This document shows positions 56,559 through 64,000 of a stretch of 64,000 nt of DNA, piece by piece. The DNA comes from Blastopirellula retiformator (GTDB taxonomy: Bacteria; Planctomycetota; Planctomycetia; Pirellulales; Pirellulaceae). The notes beneath the pieces were generated by a model. The model saw only the letters and a program-made list of their open reading frames with translations, did not search any database and had not been told where the DNA came from. Position numbers and translations under genes: made by a program. The stretch covers positions 806,001-870,000 of the forward strand of contig NZ_SJPF01000003.1 of NCBI RefSeq assembly GCF_007859755.1, in the 5' to 3' direction. Each line of letters begins with the position of its first letter. The stretch's first letter is position 1.

Positions 56559-58550
56559 ATGATGCTAAATCGACTAAGTTTGACCAAGAAGACGATCTTG
56601 GGATTTGCGTCCGTATTGTTGCTGATGGTCATCGGCTCGGCTGTGTCTTGGAATGCACTTAGCGGCGCCACGACCGGTTTTTCCCAGTATCGAAAACTGG
56701 CGCGTGATTCTAATTTTTGCGCTGACCTTCAAAGCTGTATGATGCAGACGCGATTTGCAGTGAAGAACTTCGATATCTATGGTCGCGACGTGGATATCAA
56801 GAAATATGGCGATCGTTTGGGTGAAATCACCCAACAGCTGGCCGACGCGAAATCGCGAATCGAGAGACCCGAACGACGAGAGATTGTTGACGAAATCTCC
56901 GCTTTGATCAGCGAGTACGACGCTTCTTTCGAGCAAGTGATCGCCAACCGCCGTCTCCGCGATTCGGAGCAGCGCGACGTTCTGGATGTACAGGGCCCGC
57001 AGATTTCCAGCTACATGATTGAAATCATGAACTCGGCACAAGTCGACGGTGACGCGGAAGCGGCCGCCGCAGCCGGCGAGGTCTTGAACACCCTGATGGA
57101 CGTTCGTTTGGGAGTCTACAAGTATCTCGACTCGGCGCTGCCGGAGCACCACCAAAGCACAACTCAATTGCTCGCTAAAATGGCAAGTCAATTGGAAAAG
57201 CTCGATACGGAAATACAAGACCCGAACCGCCGGGCATTGCTAGCCAAGTCGGAGAAGTCGGCGCAGTTGTATGCTGCCGCGTACGCCACGATGGCGGAAG
57301 CGCTGAAGAGCGAACGCCAACTGATGGCGGATAGCCTGGATGTGATTGGCCCAGCCGTGGCGGCGAAGGCGACCGAGTTGAAAGGGGAAATCACCGGCGA
57401 GCAAGACAAGTTGGGTCCGCAATTGCAGACCGCCAACCAAACGGCGCTGGCGATTGTAGGCGGCGTCAGCGTCGTCGCTGTCGTGTTGGGGGTGATAATT
57501 GCGACCTCGTTGAGCCGTTCGATTATTGGGCCGATTCGCAAGGTGATGACCGTGTTGAATCTGGTCGCCGAGGGAGACTTGCGTCAACAACTGCAAGTTG
57601 AGTCGCAGGACGAAATCGGAGCGATGACCAACTCGCTCAATACGGTGATGAAACAGTTGCGAACGGCGATGACGGAACTGGCGACTAACGCCGGCGAAAT
57701 TGCTCGCTCGGCCAACGAAATGAATGAGACCGCCGACAACATGGCGTCGATTTCTGACGATACGAAATCACAGTCGACCTCGGCTGCCGGCGCCTCCGAA
57801 GAGATGTCCGCCAACGTCCGGACCATCGCCGCCTCAGCCAACCAAATGTCGGGCAATTTGGATTCGGTCGCCAGCGCGGTCGAGGAGATGTCGATTAGCG
57901 TCAATCAAATCGCCCAAAACATCAAGCAGGCTAGTCACGTCGCCGGCGAAGCGAACCAATTGGCGGAAGGAAGTCGCCGCGAGTTGAGCGAGTTGGGCGA
58001 TGCGGCCAACGAGATCGGCAAGGTCGTCGAGCTGATTCAGGATATTGCCGAGCAGACCAACCTGTTGGCGTTAAACGCGACGATCGAAGCGGCGCGAGCC
58101 GGTGAGGCTGGTAAGGGGTTCGCCGTCGTCGCCGAAGAAGTCAAGCAACTGGCTCGCCAAACGGCCAACGCGACCGAAGGGATTCGTACTCGCGTTAATG
58201 GGATTCAGAACGCCTCTAACAATTCGGTCGAATCGATTGAAGCGATTCGTAAGGTGGTCGGCAATCTCAGTCAGATCTCTCGAGATGTCGCCGCGGCGAT
58301 TGAGCAGCAGTCGACCGCGACCCAAGAGATCGCCAAGAATGTCGCTCAATCAAGCTCGGCCGCTCGTCAGGTCTCGAAGGCGGTTGACGAATCGGCCACC
58401 GCGGGCGAGGAGATTTCGCGAAACGTCGTCTCGGTCGACCGAGGCGCTCAACGGGTTTCGGAAGATGCGGGGCGCACGAAGACTTCAAGCAATCAACTCG
58501 CCGGCATCTCGCAGCGATTGCAGTCGCTGGTGGAGCAGTTCCAGGTCTAA
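56559..58550 (+). CDS. Methyl-accepting chemotaxis protein
   Basis: A 663-residue transducer: membrane helix about 10-32, a periplasmic helical sensor region, a second helix about 291-315, a HAMP domain (316-370), and a long cytoplasmic coiled coil with the conserved hairpin tip EQTNLLALNATIEAARAGE. There is no C-terminal NWETF-like pentapeptide. A second ATG (56562) directly follows the first, and GGGGAG lies near. It implies motility or a related signalling array; no che genes are in the window. Confidence 0.95.
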   Translation: MMLNRLSLTKKTILGFASVLLLMVIGSAVSWNALSGATTGFSQYRKLARDSNFCADLQSCMMQTRFAVKNFDIYGRDVDIKKYGDRLGEITQQLADAKSRIERPERREIVDEISALISEYDASFEQVIANRRLRDSEQRDVLDVQGPQISSYMIEIMNSAQVDGDAEAAAAAGEVLNTLMDVRLGVYKYLDSALPEHHQSTTQLLAKMASQLEKLDTEIQDPNRRALLAKSEKSAQLYAAAYATMAEALKSERQLMADSLDVIGPAVAAKATELKGEITGEQDKLGPQLQTANQTALAIVGGVSVVAVVLGVIIATSLSRSIIGPIRKVMTVLNLVAEGDLRQQLQVESQDEIGAMTNSLNTVMKQLRTAMTELATNAGEIARSANEMNETADNMASISDDTKSQSTSAAGASEEMSANVRTIAASANQMSGNLDSVASAVEEMSISVNQIAQNIKQASHVAGEANQLAEGSRRELSELGDAANEIGKVVELIQDIAEQTNLLALNATIEAARAGEAGKGFAVVAEEVKQLARQTANATEGIRTRVNGIQNASNNSVESIEAIRKVVGNLSQISRDVAAAIEQQSTATQEIAKNVAQSSSAARQVSKAVDESATAGEEISRNVVSVDRGAQRVSEDAGRTKTSSNQLAGISQRLQSLVEQFQV

Positions 58551-58577
58551 AGCTTCGGACGTAGGGCAAACTGTGCC

Positions 58578-59174
58578 CTACTTGGACGCTTGATCGGCCA
58601 GCCAACAAAAAGTCGTCGCCATCATCTTCTGGATCTTGGCGACCGGCCAATCGCCCGAGGCGCTGCCGTCTTGTTCGGCGGCGAGGGGCACGTGGACGAA
58701 GAGGGCGTGTCCTGGGTTGCCAATCTGCTCGCTCTGCTGCAGGCTCCAGTAATAGACGGCGTTGCAGAGATACGTGCCGGCGTGAAAGCTGATGTCGCCG
58801 CAGATGTCGGCCGCCTGCAGCGACGCTTGCCAGCTGGGATGGTCAAGCTGGGTGCGAAATGCCTGGGGGCCTTCGTAATCGAGCGGTCCTGGCTCGGCGG
58901 CGCCGACTTGTTTCCAGTTGATGGCGAACATCTCGAACTCGGCGTTGCGAGCTTTGCTCGACTGGCCGAAGTGGAGCGTCGCGGCGTACGACTTCTCGCG
59001 ATAGAGATCGGCCAATTGCGCATGCGCGGCGACATATTCAACCGGCAGGATCCGCTGCTCGACTTCGTAGTCGGGGGCAAGCTCGGACAGCGTAAGTTCG
59101 CGGAGCGCCAGTTCGGTGCAGTTGGTCGCCAGTTCGCCGAATGGCTCGAAGCCGGTCACCAGGATGCGTTTCAT
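58578..59174 (-). CDS. pcp: Pyroglutamyl-peptidase I
   Basis: A 198-residue cysteine peptidase that removes N-terminal pyroglutamate. The triad is visible: E81 in the NAEFEMFAIN segment, C137 in HAGTYLCNAVYYW and H161 in ALFVHVPLA. The signature VTGFEPFGELATN is at the N-terminus. Length is slightly short for the family. The stop lies within a 7-bp hairpin (58561-58581) between it and the convergent MCP gene. Confidence 0.9.
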   Translation of the reverse strand: MKRILVTGFEPFGELATNCTELALRELTLSELAPDYEVEQRILPVEYVAAHAQLADLYREKSYAATLHFGQSSKARNAEFEMFAINWKQVGAAEPGPLDYEGPQAFRTQLDHPSWQASLQAADICGDISFHAGTYLCNAVYYWSLQQSEQIGNPGHALFVHVPLAAEQDGSASGDWPVAKIQKMMATTFCWLADQASK

Positions 59175-59186
59175 GGGTGTCTCGTT

Positions 59187-60149
59187 TTACTCGGTGGCGA
59201 CGACGTAAGGGGCGCCGCGCTCGCGAAGCATGACGGCGATTTCCGCCTCTTCGGCCAGCGTGATTTCCCAGTCGAGGGCGCCTGCGTTGTCTTGCAGTTG
59301 GTCGACCCGTTTGGCGCCGCACAGCGCAGCGGTCACGCCTGGCTGGTTCAGGGTCCAGCGAATGACCAACTGCGAAACGGTCCGTCCCATGCGCTCGGCC
59401 ATGGCACGCAGTTTCTCGACCAGTTCCAGGTTCTTGGCGTACTCTTCCCCTTGAAAACAAGGGTATTTGGGACGGCTGTCATGCGGCTCGAACGTTTGAT
59501 CAAGCGTCATCTTGCCGGCCAGCAGGCCTTTCATCAGCGGCCAGTAGCAGGCGACCGCGATATTCTGTTCACGACACCAGGGGATCAGGTCGACTTCGGC
59601 CCCGCGGAACAGCATGTTGTACGGCGGCTGAATGATCTGGATCGGGCAGACCTGATGAAACTCGATCGTTTCGGCAAGCGTGAGGTTGGAGACGCCTACC
59701 GCTACGGTCAGACCTTGCTCTTGCAGTTCGCGAAAGGCAGCCGCGGTTTCGGCGATCGGCGTGCTGCGATCTAGGGCATGCAGGTAGAGAATTTCGACAC
59801 GGTCGGTGTTCAGGCGGCGAAGGCTCTCGGCCGCTTCGCGGCGAATCGTCTCGGGCCGAGCGTCGCGATGTTGCTTGCCGTTTTCCCAGTGCAGGCCAGC
59901 CTTGGTCGCGATCACATATTCATCACGGCGCTCGGCGATCACCTCGGCGATATACCGTTCGCTTTCGCCTTCGGCGCCATAGGCGAAGGCGGTATCGAAG
60001 AAGTTGATGCCCAGGTCGAGCGCCGCGGCGACTGTCGCCCGACTGTCCGCTTCGGTGACGCCTGGGCTGGTCATGCCAGTCAGCGGCCAGCAGCCAAGCG
60101 CCGCGGGGGAGACCTGCAGCGAAGTGTCGGCGATCTGTCGGCGTTCCAT
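59187..60149 (-). CDS. Aldo/keto reductase
   Basis: A 320-residue (beta/alpha)8 oxidoreductase, probably NADPH-dependent. The catalytic residues are D52, Y57 (FFDTAFAYG), K83 (ATKAG) and H124 (LYLHALD). VGVSNLTLAETIEFH and RWTLNQPGVTAALCGA are typical of AKR family members. It lies 12 nt before pcp on the same strand and 22 nt after hemH, so the three genes form one probable operon. Substrate unknown. Confidence 0.92.
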   Translation of the reverse strand: MERRQIADTSLQVSPAALGCWPLTGMTSPGVTEADSRATVAAALDLGINFFDTAFAYGAEGESERYIAEVIAERRDEYVIATKAGLHWENGKQHRDARPETIRREAAESLRRLNTDRVEILYLHALDRSTPIAETAAAFRELQEQGLTVAVGVSNLTLAETIEFHQVCPIQIIQPPYNMLFRGAEVDLIPWCREQNIAVACYWPLMKGLLAGKMTLDQTFEPHDSRPKYPCFQGEEYAKNLELVEKLRAMAERMGRTVSQLVIRWTLNQPGVTAALCGAKRVDQLQDNAGALDWEITLAEEAEIAVMLRERGAPYVVATE

Positions 60150-60171
60150 GTTCGCGTTGCCAGGGTTGAGG

Positions 60172-61191
60172 TTAGGCGGGACGTGGCCGCTGCGGCGTGT
60201 ACAGGCAGCAATCAGCCGGGCAAAAGTCGTGCGATGGTCCCATTGTACCGACTGCCAGCTTGGGCTGGTCAGCGTTCAAGCGTTCCTCGATCAACTCCCG
60301 GATCATCTGGACAAAGCGGGGGCGAACGCCGGCGGTGCCGCTGCGAATGAAGTTGAGCCCGACCTCGGCGGCCGTGTCTTTCGCTTCGGTATCGAGATCG
60401 AACAGCACTTCCATGTGATCCGAGATAAAACCGATCGGCGAGACGATGACGTCGCTGGCGCCCGCCTTCGCCAAGTCGCGGATCACATCGCAAACGTCCG
60501 GTTCCAGCCAAGGTTGCGTCGGCGGGCCGCTGCGGCTTTGGTAGACCAGCCGCCACTTGGCGTGGCCGGTCGCTTCGCTCACCAGGCGGCAGCTTTCTTC
60601 CAGCTGTTTGACGTAGTTGCAGTTCTCCGACATGCCGAGCGGAATGCTGTGCGCGGTGAAGACCAGTTCGGCGGCGTCGCGCCGCTCGGCCGGGATCTGG
60701 GCGAGCGACTCGTTGACGCACTCGGTCATCGTTTCGATGAAGCCGGGGTGATTGAAGTAGGTGCGGATCTTGTCGCACCGCGGGGCGTCTTCGCCAATTT
60801 CGGCCTGGGCCTTAGCGGTGTCTTCGCGATATTGCCGACAGCCGGAGTAAGAACTGAAGACCGACGTGACGAACACCAGCGCGTGGCCGACGCCATCCGC
60901 TTTCATTTGCTGCAGCGTGTCGACCAGGTAGGGCGTCCAGTTGCGGTTGCCCCAGTAGATCGGCAGGTCGACGCCATGCTCTTTCAGTTCGACTTCCAAT
61001 GCCGCGATCAGGTCGCGGTTCTGCTGGTTGATCGGACTGACGCCGCCGAAATGCTGGTAGTGTTCGGCGACTTCGAGCATTCGCTCGCGGGGAACGTTGC
61101 GACCGCGGAGGACGTTTTCCAGAAAAGGAATGACGTCGTCGGGGCCTTCCGGGCCGCCGAACGACTGAACGAGCAGGGCGTCGTATTTCAT
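60172..61191 (-). CDS. hemH: Ferrochelatase
   Basis: A 339-residue enzyme inserting Fe2+ into protoporphyrin IX in the last step of haem synthesis. The catalytic His is H181 (FTAHSIP) and the catalytic Glu is E261 (HMEVLFDLD); NRNWTPYL and SPIGFISDHMEV are family blocks. The C-terminus has a CPADCC cluster that may bind iron-sulfur or metal, as some ferrochelatases do; this is speculative. It heads the probable operon with the aldo/keto reductase and pcp genes, downstream of a tRNA terminator. Confidence 0.94.
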   Translation of the reverse strand: MKYDALLVQSFGGPEGPDDVIPFLENVLRGRNVPRERMLEVAEHYQHFGGVSPINQQNRDLIAALEVELKEHGVDLPIYWGNRNWTPYLVDTLQQMKADGVGHALVFVTSVFSSYSGCRQYREDTAKAQAEIGEDAPRCDKIRTYFNHPGFIETMTECVNESLAQIPAERRDAAELVFTAHSIPLGMSENCNYVKQLEESCRLVSEATGHAKWRLVYQSRSGPPTQPWLEPDVCDVIRDLAKAGASDVIVSPIGFISDHMEVLFDLDTEAKDTAAEVGLNFIRSGTAGVRPRFVQMIRELIEERLNADQPKLAVGTMGPSHDFCPADCCLYTPQRPRPA

Positions 61192-61255
61192 GATCTTACG
61201 GGGGGGCTACGAGGGAAGCTGATTTCGTTGACTAAGAGTTGTAGCCGCAACGCGC

Positions 61256-61294
61256 AAAAAAATAGCCCCTCTCATGGAGAGGGGCTATTTTTTT
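61256..61294 (-). terminator. Symmetrical terminator behind tRNA-Glu
   Basis: A 13-bp stem (61260-61272 with 61278-61290) is flanked by A-runs and T-runs, so it could stop transcription from either side. On the minus strand it directly follows tRNA-Glu. Confidence 0.85.
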
Positions 61295-61297
61295 GAG

Positions 61298-61370
61298 TGA
61301 CCCCAACGGGGTTCGAACCCGTGTTGCCGGCGTGAAAGGCCGGAGTCCTAGGCCACTAGACGATGGGGCC
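61298..61370 (-). tRNA. tRNA-Glu (anticodon TTC)
   Basis: A 73-nt tRNA. The acceptor stem GGCCCCA pairs with TGGGGTC, the anticodon stem CCGGC/GCCGG encloses the loop CTTTCAC with anticodon TTC, and the T arm contains GTTCGAAC. CCA is not encoded. It decodes GAA/GAG. A terminator follows at once. Confidence 0.95.
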
Positions 61371-61538
61371 CCTAGGTGAAAAGCTCTAAAATAGCGTCTG
61401 ATCCCGATTGTGTGAAGGCGGGGGAGCGCGTTATCTGGGGTAGATACGGGAAAAAGCGTTTGGTTCACCAAGAAACAGGAAAAAGTACGGCACCTAGTGC
61501 AGTATCGCAGCGGAAATTAAGACGCTTCGATCCTTCAA

Positions 61539-61748
61539 CTAGCCTTCAGTGCTGGGCGAATCAGCGCCCGCTTTTTCCTGAGACTCGTTACGAAGAATCG
61601 CGTCATAAACTTCGCGGCGATGCACCGGGACTTCTTTGGGAGCTTCCACGCCCAAGCGTACCTTGTCGCCGCGAATTTCCACGACCACGATCGTAATGTC
61701 ATTGTTAATGACAATACTCTCGTTCTTTTTCCTTGAGAGAACCAACAT
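61539..61748 (-). CDS. csrA: Carbon storage regulator CsrA
   Basis: A 69-residue RNA-binding protein that blocks or stabilises target mRNAs. The family core [15 protein letters not shown] and [20 protein letters not shown] is intact, including the RNA-binding Arg and Glu-Val-Pro-Val-His segment. A short Glu/Ser/Pro tail is added. AGGA lies before the ATG and GGA triplets surround it, so CsrA may bind its own mRNA. In bacteria CsrA often controls flagellar and metabolic switches. Confidence 0.96.
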   Translation of the reverse strand: MLVLSRKKNESIVINNDITIVVVEIRGDKVRLGVEAPKEVPVHRREVYDAILRNESQEKAGADSPSTEG

Positions 61749-62360
61749 TTCCTACTTCTCCACTGTCGCCAGTTGTTACGCCGGGGGAGGGAACGATTTT
61801 TTGGCGACTGGGTTTTGTCGGACGCTTGATGGGCAAACCCGACTGCGTTAAATTACCTGAATCGTTGGGAGACCTGCTGAGGTCAGCCCCGGTTGATGAA
61901 AAAGGAAACAAAGGGAATTCAAATCTAGCGAATTCCGATCAGCCGATTTCAAACCGTGAGGGCCGTAATTCAACGGGCGCCAAGGCGATCTTCTCAGGCG
62001 TCGCACGGCCTGTGCGCATACACGCTTCCCCTTCACTCTACGTGCTAAAAGTGTGTCGTCAAGCGAAGACGTTCGCCCAATCTGAGGAAATCCTGGAATC
62101 TTTTTCCGGGGAAATGCACATTTGGCACAGGTTCCCGCGTTTCTTTAAATTGCCCCAGTTGTCTAGGTGGAAGACTGCTAAGTGATTGGCATATTTGAAC
62201 TTGCGTGGATTTGCTAGATTATGAAATCTGCTTTGCCTGCGAATTAAACGGCGCCTATCGGTCGTTATGTTGAGGTCGCTCCTGGCGTGACAGTCGACCG
62301 CAATGGCGATATCTTGAGGGCGCGCTCTGCAAAATCGTTGGATTAGGAGGTGCCTGCGCC
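61749..62360. other. Long intergenic region between csrA and nuoI
   Basis: This 612-nt divergent region has no convincing gene; a 150-residue frame on the plus strand (61733-62185) overlaps csrA's start and has no family features. It is AT-richer than its surroundings. A weak promoter pair toward nuoI may exist (TTGAAC at 62195-62200, TTATGA-type box near 62219). A strong TAGGAGGTG (62343-62351) precedes nuoI. Confidence 0.4.
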
Positions 62361-62888
62361 ATGTTGACTTGGCTGCGCAACGTCTATGCGGCGGTGGTCA
62401 CGGTCGCCCAGGGCTTGGCCATTACAATTCGTTACTGGTTCAGCACTTACAACAAAGATCGTAAGGCGTTTACCGAGCACTTCGAATACCCGGAGCTGCC
62501 GGTGGCGGTCTCGCCGCGGTATCGTGGCTTCCATCGATTCGACCTCACCACGTGCATTGCCTGCGATCAATGTGCGAAAGCTTGCCCGGTCGACTGCATC
62601 TACATCGGGAAAGAGCGTGTTGAAGGGGCGAAAGGCTTCGCCGTGACCGGGTTTACGATCGACTACACAAAGTGCATGTTTTGCGCACTTTGCGTCGAGC
62701 CTTGTCCGGTCGACTGTATTTTCATGGGTGGGACCCTCGACCTAAGCAGTTATAGCCGCGACGGCGCCATTGTTGATTTCTCCCGCTTGCCGGTAGAAAT
62801 TGCCTGGGGACGCAGCTCGCTCAATCCCACGGCGGTCGCCGAGTCGAAGGTGATCGTAGAGCCAGTGCATAGCGGTCCTAATCAATAA
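62361..62888 (+). CDS. nuoI: NADH-quinone oxidoreductase subunit I
   Basis: A 175-residue peripheral subunit of complex I holding two 4Fe-4S clusters. The motifs are CIACDQCAKACP (C65, C68, C71, C75) and CMFCALCVEPCP (C105, C108, C111, C115). The N-terminal helix sits near the membrane arm. The start is preceded by a strong AGGAGG. In most bacteria nuoI lies between nuoH and nuoJ; here it is upstream of a DUF2203 gene and nuoA. Confidence 0.94.
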   Translation: MLTWLRNVYAAVVTVAQGLAITIRYWFSTYNKDRKAFTEHFEYPELPVAVSPRYRGFHRFDLTTCIACDQCAKACPVDCIYIGKERVEGAKGFAVTGFTIDYTKCMFCALCVEPCPVDCIFMGGTLDLSSYSRDGAIVDFSRLPVEIAWGRSSLNPTAVAESKVIVEPVHSGPNQ

Positions 62889-63004
62889 AATCGTTACCTT
62901 GGGACTGTCGCTCAAGAATCCGCTGCAGGTCGCTTTTCAAGGAGCGAAGCGAGGCTTAGACTTGGGTTAGTCAGTCTTCTCTCGAACAGCGATCAGGTTA
63001 TTTG

Positions 63005-63448
63005 ATGACTTCATCTTCCGTGCCGTCGGTTCGTGTCTTTTCTGTCGAACAAGCGAATGCGATGTTGCCGCTCGTTTCGGCGATCGTGGCCGATATCGTT
63101 GAGCTCTCGCGCGATGTGATTTCGCGCCGTGAACGGATCGTCGACCTGGAGCATCGCGCCAATTACGACAGCGCTCCGCGCGTTTACGCGGAAGAGCTGC
63201 GTCTGGTGAAGGATGAGCTGCAGAGCGACTCGGATCGTTTGCAGAACTACGTCGAAGAGCTGCGCGAACTGGGCGTCGAGCCGAAGAGCGGTCCCGAAGG
63301 GCTGGTTGATTTTCCGGCGGTGATTAACGGTCGCTCGGTCTTTCTCTGCTGGAAGTTGGGTGAGCCGACCGTTTCGCACTGGCACGACATGGATGCTGGC
63401 TTTGCTGGCCGTCAGCCGATTACGTCGGATTGCGCCTTTCAAGACTAA
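63005..63448 (+). CDS. DUF2203 family protein
   Basis: A 147-residue cytoplasmic protein with the DUF2203 features: [20 protein letters not shown] at the start, a long coiled region, and [23 protein letters not shown] with the closing [14 protein letters not shown]. The family is of unknown function, often beside energy-metabolism or stress genes. A TTG at 63002 is in frame; the ATG at 63005 is the likely start. It lies between nuoI and nuoA. Confidence 0.85.
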   Translation: MTSSSVPSVRVFSVEQANAMLPLVSAIVADIVELSRDVISRRERIVDLEHRANYDSAPRVYAEELRLVKDELQSDSDRLQNYVEELRELGVEPKSGPEGLVDFPAVINGRSVFLCWKLGEPTVSHWHDMDAGFAGRQPITSDCAFQD

Positions 63449-63658
63449 AGGCTGCTCGAGGCTTCTGAGGCTCGCGAAGTCCTGAATTCGCCGAGCGAAA
63501 TCGCCGCTCGCCAGCTTCGGCTAGTTGCATTGAATCCCGGTAGTTCTACAATCCGGGTTGAGTTGCTTCTGCCGTTCAGGGTGATCTCTCCGGCCAGTGG
63601 GTCGCAGTGATGGGCGCTGCCGGCGAAGCAAATAGGTTTTCGCCTCGCGGGATTGGTA

Positions 63659-64000
63659 ATGACGCTCTCTACGACGATTGTCGGCTATCTGCTGTTGTTC
63701 GGCGGCGTCGGTATGGGGTTTGTGCTCTTCAACATCGTGTTGGGCATGTTCCTCCGTCCCAACAATCCCAGTGAAGAGAAAGGCGAGATCTACGAATGCG
63801 GCGAGCCGACCATCGGGTCCAGCTTCGTGCAGTTCGATCTGCGGTTCTACGTCGTGGCGCTGCTGTTCATCATTTTTGACGTCGAAGTGGCGTTCTTCTT
63901 TCCGTGGGCGGTCGTGTTTGGAAAGTCGGCGCAGTTGTCCGATCCCGGGCAGCCGGTCGTGATTGAAAGCGCTGAGGGGCCGGCGACCCTCTCGCCGGCG
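63659..64000 (+). CDS. nuoA: NADH-quinone oxidoreductase subunit A (C-terminus cut by window edge)
   Basis: The frame from the ATG at 63659 runs open to the window edge (114 codons). The family signatures are complete: an N-terminal helix (YLLLFGGVGMGFVLFNIV), the EIYECGEP segment, FDLRFYVVALLFIIFDVEVAFFF and PWAVVF. NuoA is part of the membrane arm of complex I next to the quinone site. Visible sequence after residue 90 is atypical (SDPGQPVVIESAEGPA). The rest of a nuo operon probably continues to the right. Confidence 0.92.
   Translation, partial: MTLSTTIVGYLLLFGGVGMGFVLFNIVLGMFLRPNNPSEEKGEIYECGEPTIGSSFVQFDLRFYVVALLFIIFDVEVAFFFPWAVVFGKSAQLSDPGQPVVIESAEGPATLSPA

Noticed and set aside
58561-58581. 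Hairpin between the MCP and pcp genes as a terminator
   Set aside because: The stem is only 7 bp and has no T-run on either side, and it overlaps the pcp stop; too weak to list.
58590-59774. A 394-residue plus-strand frame opposite pcp and the aldo/keto reductase
   Set aside because: It crosses two recognised minus-strand genes and has no domain features.
60004-61296. A 430-residue plus-strand frame opposite hemH
   Set aside because: HemH has both catalytic residues; the antisense frame does not resemble a known protein.
61733-62185. A 150-residue plus-strand frame upstream of nuoI
   Set aside because: It overlaps the csrA start, has no ribosome-binding site, and its composition is unlike nearby genes; left as intergenic.

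Overview
The window reads as chromosomal DNA of a planctomycete, most like the Pirellulaceae (Blastopirellula/Bremerella-type). This is judged from gene content, since no search could be run. The pointers are two DUF1559 proteins with prepilin-type N-termini and an H-X9-DG motif, tetrahydromethanopterin C1 genes (fae, mtdB) in a bacterium, a PilM-like protein followed by Gly/Met-rich membrane proteins, a TadG-like vWA protein, a MoxR/DUF58/vWA operon, and an outer-membrane assembly pair in which POTRA domains and beta-barrel sit on separate genes. Base composition and codon use look even throughout. I found no insertion sequence, integrase, prophage or CRISPR array.

Layout. 1-6.3 kb: a partial unknown gene, rpsA, a SigA-like sigma factor and apt (the first two end in clear intrinsic terminators), then a SUFU-domain gene. 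5.6-9.8 kb, minus strand: a GH38-like glycosidase, cmk and plsC in one tight operon. 10.2-16.4 kb: a three-gene operon of a PilM-like ATPase and two single-span proteins carrying Gly/Met-rich low-complexity repeats. 16.8-17.8 kb: a DUF1559 protein. 18.1-23.2 kb: the information-processing cluster rplY-pth-rpsF-ssb-rplI-dnaB, then an aminoacyl-tRNA-protein transferase. 23.3-26.6 kb: the split BamA-like pair. 26.8-31 kb, minus strand: a small secreted protein, mtdB, fae and a TadG-like gene. 31-36.4 kb: an ATP-grasp enzyme, DUF1559 plus a small lipoprotein, a second PlsC-type acyltransferase, an MJ0936-type phosphoesterase and small membrane proteins. 36.4-40.4 kb, minus strand: an FAD oxidoreductase translationally abutting a NosR-like double-FMN membrane protein. 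40.5-46 kb: an unknown gene with a terminator in its leader, a retropepsin-like protein without catalytic Asp, a PAS/GAF/REC regulator, and a membrane phosphoesterase. 46.1-53.2 kb, minus strand: vWA-MoxR-DUF58-vWA operon. 53.4-64 kb: NHL lipoprotein, a TsaC-phosphatase fusion, rpiB, an MCP, pcp, an aldo/keto reductase, hemH, tRNA-Glu, csrA, nuoI, a DUF2203 gene and the start of nuoA.

The most notable structure beyond genes is two families of palindromic intergenic repeats, two copies each. In one family the end of the repeat supplies the stop codon of the neighbouring gene. The strongest candidates for little-described biology are the PilM trio, the split outer-membrane assembly pair, and the repeat families. 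All functional statements rest on motif recognition by eye.
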